Shown in pieces: positions 24,401 through 35,929 of a stretch of 64,000 nt of DNA; the stretch's first letter is position 1; the number at the start of each line of letters is the position of its first letter. The notes beneath the pieces are model-generated. The model was not told the DNA's origin, ran no database searches, and saw nothing but the letters and a program-made list of their open reading frames with translations. A program made the translations under genes and the position numbers. The stretch is from assembly GCA_964247055.1 (NCBI GenBank), contig OZ176057.1:2728001-2792000 (forward strand). The letters are read 5' to 3'. The stretch is from Paragordius varius. Taxonomy: Eukaryota; Nematomorpha.

Positions 24401-27400
24401 TTAATATCCGTTTAAACCAACAAACTTCGAACCGAAGCCATATATTTTTTACAAAATAAAGTCTAAGAATATTTATATTTCCAGGAAAATATTAAATTGT
24501 AACTAAGATTATTCTGTTTAATGAATTTCGAGGTTTATATGATTAAAAAATTAATTATACTTTAGTCAAATTTTTTTATAATACTTTGACCATTTATTTT
24601 TCTGAAACTCAAAGTATAATTTTTTATTAATATGGTATTTATAGGGAGCCGCTGGTAACCCTGGTCGAGATGGTCAGCCCGGAAGAGCAGGAACTGACGG
24701 ATTTCCCGGAAAAGATGGCGCCACAGGTATACTAGGTGCTGATGGAGAGCCAGGATTCCCAGGAGAAGATGTATACTATAAACGTTTTCTTAGAAACAGT
24801 TTGAATTTTGAATTAATTTTTCATTCTAATTTTTATCTATTTTGGTGATATGGGTCTTTTTAATTGTTAGTATGGAAAAAAAACGAACCATATCATTTTT
24901 TTATTTTTTATGGCTTTAAGTTTATAAAATTGTTCAATTTAAGGGAGAAATATGAAAATCATATTTGTTGGCTTTTATCCCATTACAACAATAAAAAGAC
25001 TCATCCAAAATTTGAAATATAAGGATAAAACATAAAAAGTAATTATTATATAAAAACAACCATAAAAATAAAAGTTGTAGAGAAGTGAATAGCTCTAACC
25101 TTTTTAATTTCACAATCATAATCATATCGGTTATAAAATACAGGATAAAAATTTGGTTCTGTGTTCAGAAAGCTTTTCATTTTATGGTTTGTCTTTAAAA
25201 TTTTCAATGCTGCTGTATTTGTGGTATATAGGGACCTACTGGACCTCCAGGAAATGCGGGAGCTAAAGGTAGAAATGGTAACCCTGGTCGAGATGGTAAC
25301 CGAGGGGCTCCTGGCCAGCCCGGAAGCGATGGTGCCTCAGGTCAAGACGGTTTTATTGTAAGTCTCTCTCATTTTTGGAATGATGATTGCTCCTCTGATT
25401 AATAAACTACCACCTTCCCCCCAATTCTATTATGATAAATGCTAAAATAAACAGCGTCTGATTTCGTGCATAAATGCCGATTGCGTAATGAGAATTTTAA
25501 AATTATGCTAAATTTTATATCCGCTAAAAAAATTTTAAATAAATGTACCCTTTATTTTTTTTAAAAAAATTTGTTAAAGCGTGCTTCATACTATTTTGCG
25601 GCATGGTGGAAACGGTAACGCTTTAAGTATAATAAAAACACTTTTTTTATACAATTCGATATTGATAACACATTTCTGTTGCTTCAAATTTTGATTCAAG
25701 TTCGTTCGTTTCAGATTTTAGTGAGTTTCGGTAAAAAAAATATTTATATTTAACATAAATTTTAAAACAAACGATTGTATAATTTTTTGAGGTGATAGAA
25801 ATGTTCAGCATCTTGTTATATTGAAAAAGTGTTTTAAAAATATCTCAATGTGTTTTTTACCGTTTACACCATGCTTTAAATTAGTCTGAACTATGCTTTA
25901 ATAAAATTTAGCTGAAAATTAAATTTTTAAAAAAAGTATGCACTTTCGAAATATATTTTTAGTTGATATCAAAGTTCAGCAGAAATTTAAATTTCTTATC
26001 GTATAATCTTAGCAATTTTGCGCCTATATTAAAAGAACTACCTTATTTTAGAGCGAAAATATTTGCGACTTTCGAAACCTATATCTAAAAATCATTTTTT
26101 GAAAAAAATATTTTGTAGGTTATTTCATCTAAAAAATTTATTTAAAAAATGTGCGCAAATTTTGTCAATTTCTAAAATGGACTTACCACAAAAGTGTAAA
26201 TAACTTTCTTAAATTCCCCGTAAGACCAAAACCAAAATCATCATGATATTTCTGATACATATTCCTATTAAAATTTAGATATTTCCGCAGGATATTTTTT
26301 TTATAAAATATATTTTTATCCCACTTTTTGAATAGCCCCAAAATTAGTGGCTTAAAAATTTTCCATTTTTATTTTAGGTTATACCATTTGTATTTTAAGA
26401 GTGACCCTTAACACTTCAAGTTGTCATTAATCAATCTAAAAGTGTTCCGAAACATTTCAAGTTGGTCCTTAAACATTTTAAGTTGGTCCTTCAGCTTCAA
26501 CTTGAAATGTTAAAGAACACTCCTACAACATGTATGAGTTAAACCTGCTTGCCCATTGCCAAAACACCTGTTAAAGCTCTCATTCATGTGACCATATAAG
26601 ATATTTTGATTTGTTAATATAATATCGTTATGCAATGTGTGTGTATAGGGAAATCCCGGAGCAGATGGAAATAATGGAGCCGATGGTCAGCCTGGTAACC
26701 CTGGTGCCGATGGTCGTCCTGGTAACGCAGGCAAAAAGGGCAAAGATGGCGGTATAGGAAGACTGGGATTTCAAGTATATAAATATTTAGCTATAAAAGA
26801 ATTTTGAAAACAAAACATAAAATGTAAAGGACTAATATTTTTGCCATAATATGAACTATAATTTTAAAACTTTTGTTTAAAATTACCGACCATTGTATTG
26901 GGTGGTGTAAATAACGGATAAAGGCTGTAAATTTGAAGCACACTCAATTTTATTCACAATCATATAATTATATAAGAAATAAAAATACAAAATTTTACCT
27001 CGTTTATTGTATTTAGATAAACACACTTTAAATTGTTCATATTCGAAAAAAGGAATAAAACCAAACATTTTATCGCTTAAACTGTTTCATTTTTTGGGAT
27101 AACAATTTTTTTTCCTAGGGTGAAACCGGTGCTCCTGGTAACGATGGTCAACCCGGTTTATCCGGTCAAGATGGCGCCCCCGGTAATGACGGCTCTGCAG
27201 GAAATCCTGGAAAAGATGGCGCCCCCGGGAATAATGGAGCCCCTGTAAAAAAATCTTATTTTCTAAGTTTCATCATATCATCATTATTGGTTATATGTAA
27301 CCAAATTTTTGTCACAGGTGTAAAATGTAACAAAAAAAGAAATTTAATTTGTGATGTTTAAAAAAAATATATTTTCTAAAATGTGCATGAATATTTAACC

Positions 27401-30400
27401 ATATATATATAGTGTCTACATACATAGACAATCTTGCGACAATTTTTATTGAACACAAATTTCTTCTCACCTTAAAAAATAACTTTTTTCCTAATAAAAT
27501 ATTACCATGAGCCATGAAAATTATTTAACCGAAGCCCTAAACCATAGTTTTTTTAGTGGGTGCGATAACGCATACAAATTCATATTTGCATAAAATATTT
27601 TTTGTGTTTATAAAGGGTGATAAAGGAGCTTCCGGTATCCCTGGTTTAGATGGAGAAAGAGGTCGAGACGGTATTCCCGGCGCACCTGGTCAAGGTGGTA
27701 ACCCTGGGACGGACGGATTTCCTGGAAAATCTGGCGAACCTGTAATTCATTTATACTTTCATCTTTTATTAAACATATTTGGAAAACACAACGCTACTTT
27801 TTGATAAAACATTACTGGACAAAAAGCCAAGGAAAATTTTAGTGATTAGTATAAAAAGTGAAAATTATAAATCTAAGCCAATAATATTTCTCTTTGCTAA
27901 ATAGGCTATCCAGAAATAATATTAAAAAATTAGCTATGTATACATACTCATATATATAATTTTATTTTTCATCTTTTGTAAATACAACGCTACTTTTTTA
28001 ATAGAACATAGTTAGATAAGATTTACAAAAATACAGTAACAATATTATTAATTACAAGCAATGGAAAAATATAAAAAATTCCTAGCCTTTTACCATTAAT
28101 ATTGTTTCTTCATTGTAACTTAACACTATCTAACAATAATTAATGTGAAAAATTAGCAATATATCTCTATTGTACACTACTCTATATTTTTTATGAATTA
28201 TTCTATTTTCATCTGTATTATAAAAAATGTTTCTAGGGATTAGATGGCAGACCAGGTCAAGATGGTCAACCTGGACAACCAGGCGCCCCTGGTAATGATG
28301 GATTCCCTGGAGCTGATGGAGCTCCAGGAAAGAATGGAAATCGCGGCTCACCAGGACAAAGAGTAGCTAATTATTCTTTTTTATCAATTTTATTACATAA
28401 GGAACTCGAAAGTCATATTGATTTAAAAGGTTAAAATTATTTGTGTAGGTATAATTTGAGTAAATATGATAGAAATTGATATAGTCTATATGCGAAAGGG
28501 TTAAATATTTCTAGAAAACACAAATTGTCATAATTTATCTGATTGCTATCAACGTTTATGGTAAATATAATTTTTTTTAATACATGTCCACTCATTCCAA
28601 CATAATCCCTTTAACCTTAACACATAAGTGTGATAAAGTGCATCAAACAATTTTGTAATATTACTAATATTTGGAAAATTAAATTTAGGGTCAACAAGGT
28701 TCAAAGGGTGAACCCGGTTTCCCTGGCAAAGATGGAGATATTGGCGCCCCCGGGAATGATGGACGCCCAGGAGAACCCGGCGATGCCGGAGCTCCAGGTG
28801 CCCCTGGTCAGGCCGGAAATCCTGGCGCAGATGGACTTCCAGGTAATTTTTATGACCCATAAAAGTTTTTATAACCTATTGATAATAAAGGTAACAAGTT
28901 TAGTTTAAATTATAATTTAAACTTTATGATGCGTTTTTATTAAATTCGCCATCTAAATAGCAGCGTTAAATTAGAAAAGATTAAGGATAAGATAATACAT
29001 TTTTGGACTGGTGTTTATGATTTAAGCTGTAAAATGATTTAAATGTTACATAATATCATTTTTACAGTCAAATGTTTAAAATATTAAAAAGGATCTTGCC
29101 CCAACCTTGTTTTTACACCAGCGTATAATATTTAACACCAAATGATTTGAATTAAACACTTTTCCCTATACCTTTATATCAAATGTATTTATAAAATTTC
29201 GGAAATCTTTTATATAAAACATGTCGTTGACTCTAACACATATCATTATTATACATGATAAAACTTAAGTAATACCTGCCACATTTACATGTTAAAGCAA
29301 GTGTTATAATATCGGAAAAATAGGTTTACCCGGGAGTCAAGGACCTAAAGGACCCCCCGGACCCCCAGGCAAGCCCGGAGCCCCAGGGTTGATTGGAGAG
29401 CGAGGTGATGCTGGACCAGATGGGTTAGACGGTGCCCCTGGGTTGGATGGTGCCCCTGGAAAACCAGGTCGTCCCGGTCCCGACGGTGCTCCTGGAAGGT
29501 GTACCAATTGTCAAGTTGCTGGACCCCAAGGTAAGAACCCAAAACGTTTTTTTTGCCTTATGAACATTTATATTTGGTAATGGTTGTTGTTTAAAGGAAT
29601 GAAAAGTGACTTTTTGGGGGGTTTACCATTTTCGAGTAGCAGGACCCTAAGGTAGAACACAAAACGCTTTTTTTACGTTATGAACTTTTATGTTTGGTAA
29701 TGGTTGTTTAAAGGAATAAAAAAGTAATTTTTTTGGGGTGTACCATTGTGTTATAAACTTTTATATTTGGTAAGAAAAAAGTATGCTAATTTTTGAATTA
29801 TTTAAGGTTTGTTAAAAGGAATGAAAAGGTAATTTTTTGGGGGTGTACCATTTCCAAGTAGGACCCCCCAAGGTAGAACACAACACGTTTTTTTTGCCTT
29901 ATGAACCATTATTTGGTAATTGTTGTGCTTAAAGGAATGAAAAATTGATTTATTAGCTTGTGCCATTGTGTTATAAACTTTTATATTTAGGAAAAAAGTA
30001 TGCTAATTTTGAATTATTTAAGGTTTGTTAAAAGGCATGAAAAATTGATAATTTTTAGCGTGTACCATTTTCGAGTAGCTGGACCCTAAGGTAGAACACA
30101 AAACGCTTTTTTGTGTTATGAACTTTTATATTTGGTAGGGAGAATGCTAATTTTGTTTCAATAATTTATGGGTAATGGTTGTTTAAAGGAATGAAAAATT
30201 GATATTTTTTAGCGTGTACCATTGTCAAGTGGCTCCAAGGTAAGAAGAAAGAAAGAAAGAAATTTTATATAACAAAGTGTTTTAATTTGGTTAGGGAACG
30301 GTTGATTTTTGGCTTGTAACCTAGTTTTTGGTTAAACTATTGAGACGGAATGTCATGGTAAACGTATTGATTTTTGGTTAAGAGTGGCTGGATCCCAAGG

Positions 30401-32157
30401 TAGCACTAAAGTTTTTTGGGTTATTTGCCTTTATCTTGTGGAACAAAGTTTGCCAGGGTAACGAATTGTTTATTAAAGCACAAGGTAAAAAGAAATTACA
30501 TATTTTAAGTGTTTTTTTGTGTTACAAACATTTATCGGTAACATAATTTGGACTTAATCCAGTTTCTGTGTTGAATAATTGACAATGGATGTCATTTAAA
30601 ACCATGATAGTTGTTGTGATGATTAAATGGCCATTTTTTTAAGTGTACAAAGTTTCTCTCTAAGGTATAAAATAGTTGGATATACATGTAATCAATGTTA
30701 AACTATTTTTGTGTATACAGGCATTCATTGAGGGATTCGGTTATCATATCCTCTTTGTTTTGTGTTAAATTATAGACACTAAATATATATCTAGGGATCA
30801 AAAAATATATATCGATTTTTGTTAAGGTTAGTTGCCAAACTTCAATATTCCAAGTTTTTTTGTGTGTAATATATTTTGGTTTTGGGACATAAAATTTAAT
30901 AGAGCAAACAGATGTCCTTTAAATTGGCAAATAACGTTAGAGATAATTTAATTTTAAATTAAGAAATAAAAAATAGAGTAGTCTTTTCAGGATATTTTAA
31001 TTTTCCCTTATTTTTGATAGTTTTGATGGAAGAATGGGCTTGCCATGTCCATTGGGGAAAAAACAAATGCAGTGGTCTTTCACGAGACGGAACTCTCATT
31101 TATGATGGTAATTATATATTAATTTGGAATATAAACAATATTTATGCATAGATTTACTACAAATTATTTTATGACCGCTACAATGTAGTACAAATTTTTA
31201 AAGCAGATAAATATTTTAAAATGATATTTGGAGTTAGGTGTGAAGGCGTGATGATATAGTAGGTAGGCCGGACTCTCACACTGCGTGCCTGAGTTCGAAC
31301 CCCGAAACTACGCATTTTTTCCATCATCACTGTCAGCCCTGGGCAGGCGAGTTTTAAGGCCTTCACATGTCCGGATACAATTTAAGTCCTTACCCTTTAA
31401 AAAAGGAAAAAAGAGACTCTAAACTGTATATTTATTTATTTTATTTAGAGTTAGGTTTAGAGCCTCTTTTCCTTTTTTTTATGAAAACGATAAGGGCTTA
31501 ATTACAGAGCCATGAAAGTTTAACACAAGCCTACCCAAGCTTGACAGTAATAATGAAGAAATCGCACAATTTCAGGATTAAACACTAACATACATCAGGC
31601 ACCCTATTTACAAACTATTATTCCGCTTTTGTTACATATTTCAATCGGTTATAGTAAATTAACTTTTTTTGCTCTTGAATATAGGTTACATCTCTGGTGG
31701 ACACTACTTTTTCTCCGGTTCGGGTTATGATTATCAATGTTTGCCACGCAATCCCACCTATGATCAATACTCGGACGGTTTCCAATCCGAAGCTAACATA
31801 TACGGGGCTGAGTATCGTATCTATGATGCCCATTCCCCACTGACTCGCCGTGGCCATAAATTCAAGGTTGGTCTTTGCGCTCTGTGCTGTGTCCCACGTC
31901 CCGATGTTTTCGTGTTCCCCGGGTTTACCCAATGTCCCCCCAAATGGACTACAGAGTACCGCGGTTTCATTATGTCAGGCAATGAGGAACTTTCTCGTGC
32001 CTTTTACATTTGTATCGATGAAGATGCAGACTATGAAACGAGTGGAACCCCGGGCGATGGTGCCGCCCTGTACGTGACAGAAGTCATGTCGGGTGATTTG
32101 AACCCAGCTGTCTATCCTTCTGGTCGTGAGCTTTCATGCGTTGTGTGCACACATTAA
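21440..32157 (+). CDS. Membrane-anchored spongin-short-chain-type collagen, complete, 14 exons
   Basis: Secreted or shed matrix collagen, 795 residues. Exons: 21440-21775, 21912-22005, 22593-22747, 23473-23598, 24645-24770, 25232-25357, 26649-26774, 27119-27244, 27616-27741, 28237-28362, 28689-28842, 29324-29530, 31021-31107, 31685-32157; all phases agree. Order: cytoplasmic tail; membrane segment about residues 27-50; coiled-coil-like linker; furin-type site RNKR (131-134); Cys-X-X-Cys (CKTC); Gly-X-Y triple helix about 150-598; second Cys pair (CTNC); C-terminal domain about 610-795. That domain ([62 protein letters not shown]) matches spongin short-chain collagens, relatives of collagen IV NC1. 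Exons 4-10 are all 126 nt, phase 0. Exon 2 has an alternative donor at 21979 in the same phase. The membrane anchor is not usual for the family. Confidence 0.93.
22772..23025. mobile_element. MITE family A copy 3
   Basis: Ends ATACCATTTACAGTTCAAA and GAATTGTAAATGGAAT. It starts about 24 bp after the donor of collagen exon 3 (22748). Confidence 0.8.
23067..23395. mobile_element. Palindromic MITE I with a perfect central hairpin
   Basis: Outer inverted repeats AAAGACAGCCGTACATTTTT and AAAAATGTATGGCTGTCTTT. At the centre is a perfect 13-bp hairpin, AGATCTGCTTAGG (23257-23269), a 9-nt loop, then CCTAAGCAGATCT (23279-23291). The whole element is therefore foldable. In collagen intron 3. Confidence 0.7.
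23640..24015 (-). mobile_element. PLE/retrozyme-related element with inverted arms around a hammerhead
   Basis: The left arm (about 23655-23755) and the reverse complement of the right arm (about 23887-24010) are the same sequence (TAAAATCTGTAATA..., GATAATTATTAACAG, GGATATGTG). Both match the 117-bp terminal repeat of the element at 52083-52647. Between them lies the hammerhead at 23760-23825. Inverted terminal-repeat arrangements are known from Penelope-like elements. There is no protein coding. In collagen intron 4, antisense to the gene. Confidence 0.65.
23760..23825 (-). ncRNA. Type I hammerhead self-cleaving ribozyme, copy 1
   Basis: On the minus strand: outer stem GTCAAATAG with CTATTGAC; stem I TCGTA with TACGA; core CTGATGA; stem II GTGCT/AGCAC with loop AACA; core GAAA; a 2-bp stem III (AC/GT, loop TA); then the cleavage triplet GTC. 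All invariant core bases are present. The minimal stem III is typical of hammerheads in Penelope-like elements and animal retrozymes. Activity is inferred. Confidence 0.85.
25601..26300. mobile_element. Repeat family C copy 2
   Basis: Foldback part 25601-25874 with ends GCATGGTGGAAACGG and CCGTTTACACCATGC. Homology to copy 1 continues to about 26290 (landmark TTTCTGATACATATTCCTAT). In collagen intron 6. Confidence 0.55.
26376..26530. mobile_element. MITE family D copy 1 (short)
   Basis: Begins TATACCATTTGTATTTTAAG, then repeats of AAGTTGGTCCTTAAACATTT and an inverted return ending GAAATGTTAAAGAACACTCC. The start resembles family A (CCATTT), so A and D are probably related. The core of copy 2 at 35930 is missing here. 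Confidence 0.5.
27750..28140. repeat. Tandem duplication in collagen intron 9
   Basis: The stretch near 27755-27830 (CATCTTTTATTAAACATA, then CAACGCTACTTTTTGATAAA) recurs near 27969-28040 (CATCTTTTGTAAATACAACG, CTACTTTTTTAATAGAACAT), offset about 215 bp. The intron was lengthened by local duplication. Confidence 0.55.
29500..30450 (+). repeat. Tandem array seeded by the collagen exon 12 donor, intron 12
   Basis: The true end of exon 12 (GTGTACCAATTGTCAAG, then CTGGACCCCAAG|GTAAGAAC at 29530) is copied into the intron. Full copies start near 29622, 29848 and 30060, with shortened ones near 29740, 29960, 30212 and 30389. Most carry the block GACCCTAAGGTAGAACACAA, so each contains an AAG|GTA-like cryptic donor. 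The copies also share intronic text (ATGAACTTTTATATTTGGTA and GTTTAAAGGAATGAAAA). From 30450 to 31020 no further feature was seen. Confidence 0.8.
31240..31447 (+). mobile_element. tRNA-derived SINE, copy 1
   Basis: A 208-bp element flanked by the 9-bp repeat GAGTTAGGT (31231-31239 and 31448-31456). The head contains a pol III box B-like GAGTTCGAACCCC and a weak box A (GATATAGTAGG). The body (GTCAGCCCTGGGCAGG...GACTCTAAAC) is followed by an ATTT-rich tail. In collagen intron 13, close to the last exon. Confidence 0.7.
31448..31625 (-). mobile_element. tRNA-derived SINE, copy 2 (older, opposite strand)
   Basis: The reverse complement reads GGGTGCCTGATG, TACTGTCAAGCTTGGG and AGGAAAAGAGGCTCTAAAC. 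These match copy 1 (GCGTGCCTGAG, CACTGTCAGCCCTGGG, AGGAAAAAAGAGACTCTAAAC) with many substitutions. The two are tail to tail, and the reverse copy ends about 60 bp before exon 14. Confidence 0.6.
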
Positions 32158-32664
32158 ATCGATCAAAATATATAATCGAATTGTATATATATATATATAT
32201 TTATAAAATTGTGTGTAAATATTCTTGCTTTTTTTGTATATGCGAACTCAAAGTTTTATACTTTGCATTTAACTCACATATAGGCCGCTAAAAAAAGATA
32301 AGTAAATTTGAAAAAATTTAATTGGATTTTTTGATATCAAAGGTATTATACACATCCCTACACATATATTATTATTGTAAGCAAATCAAATACAACTTTG
32401 GTGCATTTTAAGCATATTATATCCTTGTTAACCTTTATAATATGCTGCTAACCTTAACTCTATGCATTTCCAAAATCAAAATACAATCAACTTACTATAA
32501 TGAGGTTGGGCCTAAAATTGATATTTTTTGTGTATGTATGTATGTATTTATTTTACCCAACTTTTGAGTGTTTTAATAGTCTTGTCACATATTCCGATGC
32601 AATTTATTTTATACAATTTCCATCCTTTATATAAATTTATATTTCAGGTATGCACCATATGCTA

Positions 32665-32670
32665 AATAAA
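32665..32670 (+). terminator. Possible polyadenylation signal of the collagen gene
   Basis: AATAAA about 510 bp after the stop codon. It is the first clear canonical hexamer noted downstream. In such AT-rich DNA this is weak evidence. Confidence 0.35.
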
Positions 32671-34214
32671 TTCATATTTTAGCATAGTCTATAACTTATT
32701 CGAAAATTTTATTTTTACAGTAAAATATACAGACAAAATGTATAAACATAAAGACATATTTTAAAGATAACCACACTTTTATAAACCTTAATTTTTTCCA
32801 AATAAAATATTTTATTATTAAAAATATATATAATTGATTGTGTCACCAATAAACATCTCTATTTCATACTTTGCAATTCCAAACAGGGAGTTATCATGAT
32901 TTTAAAAGTATAGATGCCCTTAAATATTTGTCTTTATATTTTTACATTTTGTCCGTATAATTCTAATTTTTATTGTATTATGACCTTTTTCTTTGCTACT
33001 TTTTGCTGTAGTCAATCTTATGTGTTGGGGATTTAAGCCATTTTCATATTTTCTATAAACTTTCTTGTGAACCAGCTTTGTATGCCATCTTTCCTGTTAT
33101 GAAATAAATATTTTAGGTGAATTTGGTTTTAGTTTTATTGTTTTTGCCTGATTAATGGTTATTTAGAAATTCTTTGTTAGACTGACAGGAAAGGGTCGTT
33201 AGTTTATAAAGATGTTAGCCAAACCTTTATACTACCCATCCTTAAAGTGTTTATACCCTTTTGTTAAAAAATAATTAGGCATTTTGAATAAAGTACTGCT
33301 ACTTTAAATAAAAAAAATTAGAACCTGTTTAAAAATGCAAAACATTTTTGATAACTTTGATTGCAAAATTTTTTGCAAAGGCTTAAAGTTTGGGCTAAGA
33401 ACCTATTCCCTTGCAACGAAAATATATTGGCGATTCCCATATTAAAATATTTGGTTTGTAAAAGGAATATATAACCAAAAAATTAAATTAAACTGTTTTA
33501 TAATTATTATTATAGAGCTAACATTTCAATTATGTTATTGTAAACGTGGTAAATTCCATTTTTGATGCTGTTAATCCAAATGGGTGGTAGAATATGCCTT
33601 CACAACGATTTCATACATTTCTATGTGTGCAAAGAAATATTCTCGATTTTTAATTATGTTTACTAATTATATTTTGTATTTTCGCTTTTTCACTCAAAAC
33701 AGAGTATTTTGATACATTAATAAAAAATTTTTTGGATAATATTGGTTATAACTAGTGTTATTTAATGACAATTTTTAAAACTTCGCCTTTTGCAATTTTC
33801 GATATGTTGCTTTTAGAGTTGTTATTCAAACACCGCCAAAACTATTTTCTTATTCAAAAAATGTATGCCCGTTTTCCGCTTATAGTATACTAACATATAA
33901 ATATTATTTTTTTTCAGACAACTCAAATATTTTTAATGAAGATAAGATTCATTGGCTAATACTATATGATAAATAATTGCAATCTAAATTTTAATTGAAT
34001 AATTTGACGCAAAGTTTTTGTGGGAAATCGCAATACTTTATATACATTCACTAGAACATACGTTATTCCGAACATTGTAAACTGCCTTATTAACGTATGC
34101 CCTAATTTGAAATTTATCGATTTCGTCAAAAGAAATTTAATTTATTTTTGCTGAATATCTGAATTTTTTTGCCAATCTTCTTCAAAAACTCTGTTAAAAA
34201 TCACAATAATAACA
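32671..34214. other. Intergenic stretch between collagen and the small secreted-protein gene
   Basis: AT-rich sequence with no exon or transposon end that I could recognise. Confidence 0.4.
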
Positions 34215-34220
34215 TTTATT
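34215..34220 (-). terminator. Possible polyadenylation signal of the Lys-rich protein gene
   Basis: AATAAA on the minus strand, about 130 bp past the stop codon at 34353. Confidence 0.35.
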
Positions 34221-34352
34221 TGATGTGTCCCAAATTAAAAAATATTTTAAATTATAATAATAGTATATTAGTTTACAGCAACATTTGACACATAATACAT
34301 GATGTGTTTTCAATATATCTAAAGATAAAATTCGTATCAATATATATAATCA

Positions 34353-34706
34353 TTAGGAGCGGTGTTTTCTACGATTATTTTTGTTGGTATGGCCTTTGTG
34401 CAAACCTCGATTAGATTTTTTAGCTTTGTGTAAACCCAATTTTTTGCCCTTGTTTTTACCTTGTGATTTATTTTTTCCATGTTTCTTGGCAATCTTTTTA
34501 GGGTGTTTTTTAGCGGATCGCTTTTTCCTCCGTTTTTCACAATCACAATTCTCATCACACGTAAAATCGTCTTTAGGTTCCTGAGTATTTTGCCCACTTA
34601 TAGGGTTTTCAAGATTGCTTTCTGTTACATCTCCATTGGGTACAAGTTGGGTTTGTGCCTTAACCTGACTCATTCTTAGCAAAAAGATGCATGCCAACAA
34701 AGCCAT
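34353..34706 (-). CDS. Small secreted Lys-rich protein, unknown function
   Basis: Single open frame of 117 residues, clearly less AT-rich than its surroundings. The first ~17 residues (MALLACIFLLRMSQVKA) look like a signal peptide cleaved before QTQ. An acidic spacer (DVTESNLENPISGQNTQEPK, then DD) follows, with two Cys (CDENCDC region). The last ~60 residues are almost all Lys, Asn, His, Arg and Gly, starting at KRRKKRSAKK, which contains dibasic cleavage sites. A good acceptor-like CCTTTTTTAG lies just before the ATG, so a leader exon is likely. I recognise no family. A processed basic peptide or a polyanion-binding matrix protein would fit the composition; that is inference only. Confidence 0.6.
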   Translation of the reverse strand: MALLACIFLLRMSQVKAQTQLVPNGDVTESNLENPISGQNTQEPKDDFTCDENCDCEKRRKKRSAKKHPKKIAKKHGKNKSQGKNKGKKLGLHKAKKSNRGLHKGHTNKNNRRKHRS

Positions 34707-35929
34707 TATAATCTAAAAAAGGTGTGACATTCTATATATAAATAATAATCCATATGTTACGGGAAGGTGTCGCACTTTAAAAAAGACCGGAAAACCTTAA
34801 TTATATTTATTTTATAGTTTCATCAGTGTTTACTCCGTTTTCAAAAGTTTATTATGTTAGTTATGCTATATTAAAATATATGGATTGATAAAATATTGAT
34901 ATTATTAAAGATAAATAAATATTAAAGGGCTGGAAAAAAGTTAAGATTTATTGTTTGGCCGAATACGCAATTTTAAAATATTTTAATTTAACACTTCTTG
35001 GGCCTCTTTGGGAGTTCACAGCTATTAAAAATTTAAATATCATAAGAGGTATGTAAAGTACGAATATAAAACATGCTTTCTTTAGCCTTTTAGGCGCATT
35101 ATGCAAAAATATTTTTATAAATAATATTAAAAAACATACATCTCAAACTTTTTCGCCACGATTTTTTCCTTATTTTTTATATAATCTTTAAAATATAGAC
35201 TAATAATTGATTATTATGGGTCGAAAATGATAATCTTTAGTAAGCTTTCAGGTTAAATCTTACCAGTAAAAACTTGATAATTTTATAATCAGCTGTTTGT
35301 TTCAATCGTGTTTCGGAGCTGTCCGAATTACATATTCAAGAAGTTTAAAAGCTGTAAAAATATAAAAAAATTTCTAAAACTTGAAAACAATGTTGAATAA
35401 TTTGTTTATTACAAGATTTAGCTTTGGGGTATAAACCTATCCCAATATGTCATCGAGGTCAAATAAGTGAAAAAATAAGGGTTAAAACAAACTTTTTCGA
35501 AAAGCATACAATGGATAACACTAAAAATATATTTTATCTTTTTTTGCCATAAATAGAAATCTGAAATACTATGAAAAAATGGGTTTTATGTGAAGAATTG
35601 CAATTTTTTAAAAAATTTCAGCCCTAATTTTGACTAAAATCCTTCCAATATTTCACTAGACAACAAATTATAACTTTTTTAAGTGCCATTCTTGTAAATT
35701 TAAAATTTATTTTATTAAAGTACATAAATAGTATTTCTGAAAAAAAATGGTTTAACACCTTAGAACAATAGCTTTCGAAAATTTTTAGCCCATATTTAAC
35801 ATTCAGATATTGAGCCATGTATTTTATATCATACGAAAGAGGGCGAAAATTTAAATTTTTTGAATGGTAGTTTGTCATTTAAATCAATATTATGTGTTGG
35901 CTTTATTTGGTCAACATTTTCAACCCTTA
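34707..35929. other. Upstream flank of the Lys-rich protein gene
   Basis: AT-rich; no further exon recognised. Confidence 0.4.

Noticed and set aside
31255-31310. Possible tRNA gene (GAGTTCGAACCCC)
   Set aside because: Only box B is convincing; no acceptor stem closes. It belongs to the head of a SINE with downstream body and tail.
31618-31932. Minus-strand open frame opposite the last collagen exon
   Set aside because: Shadow of the conserved C-terminal collagen domain on the plus strand.
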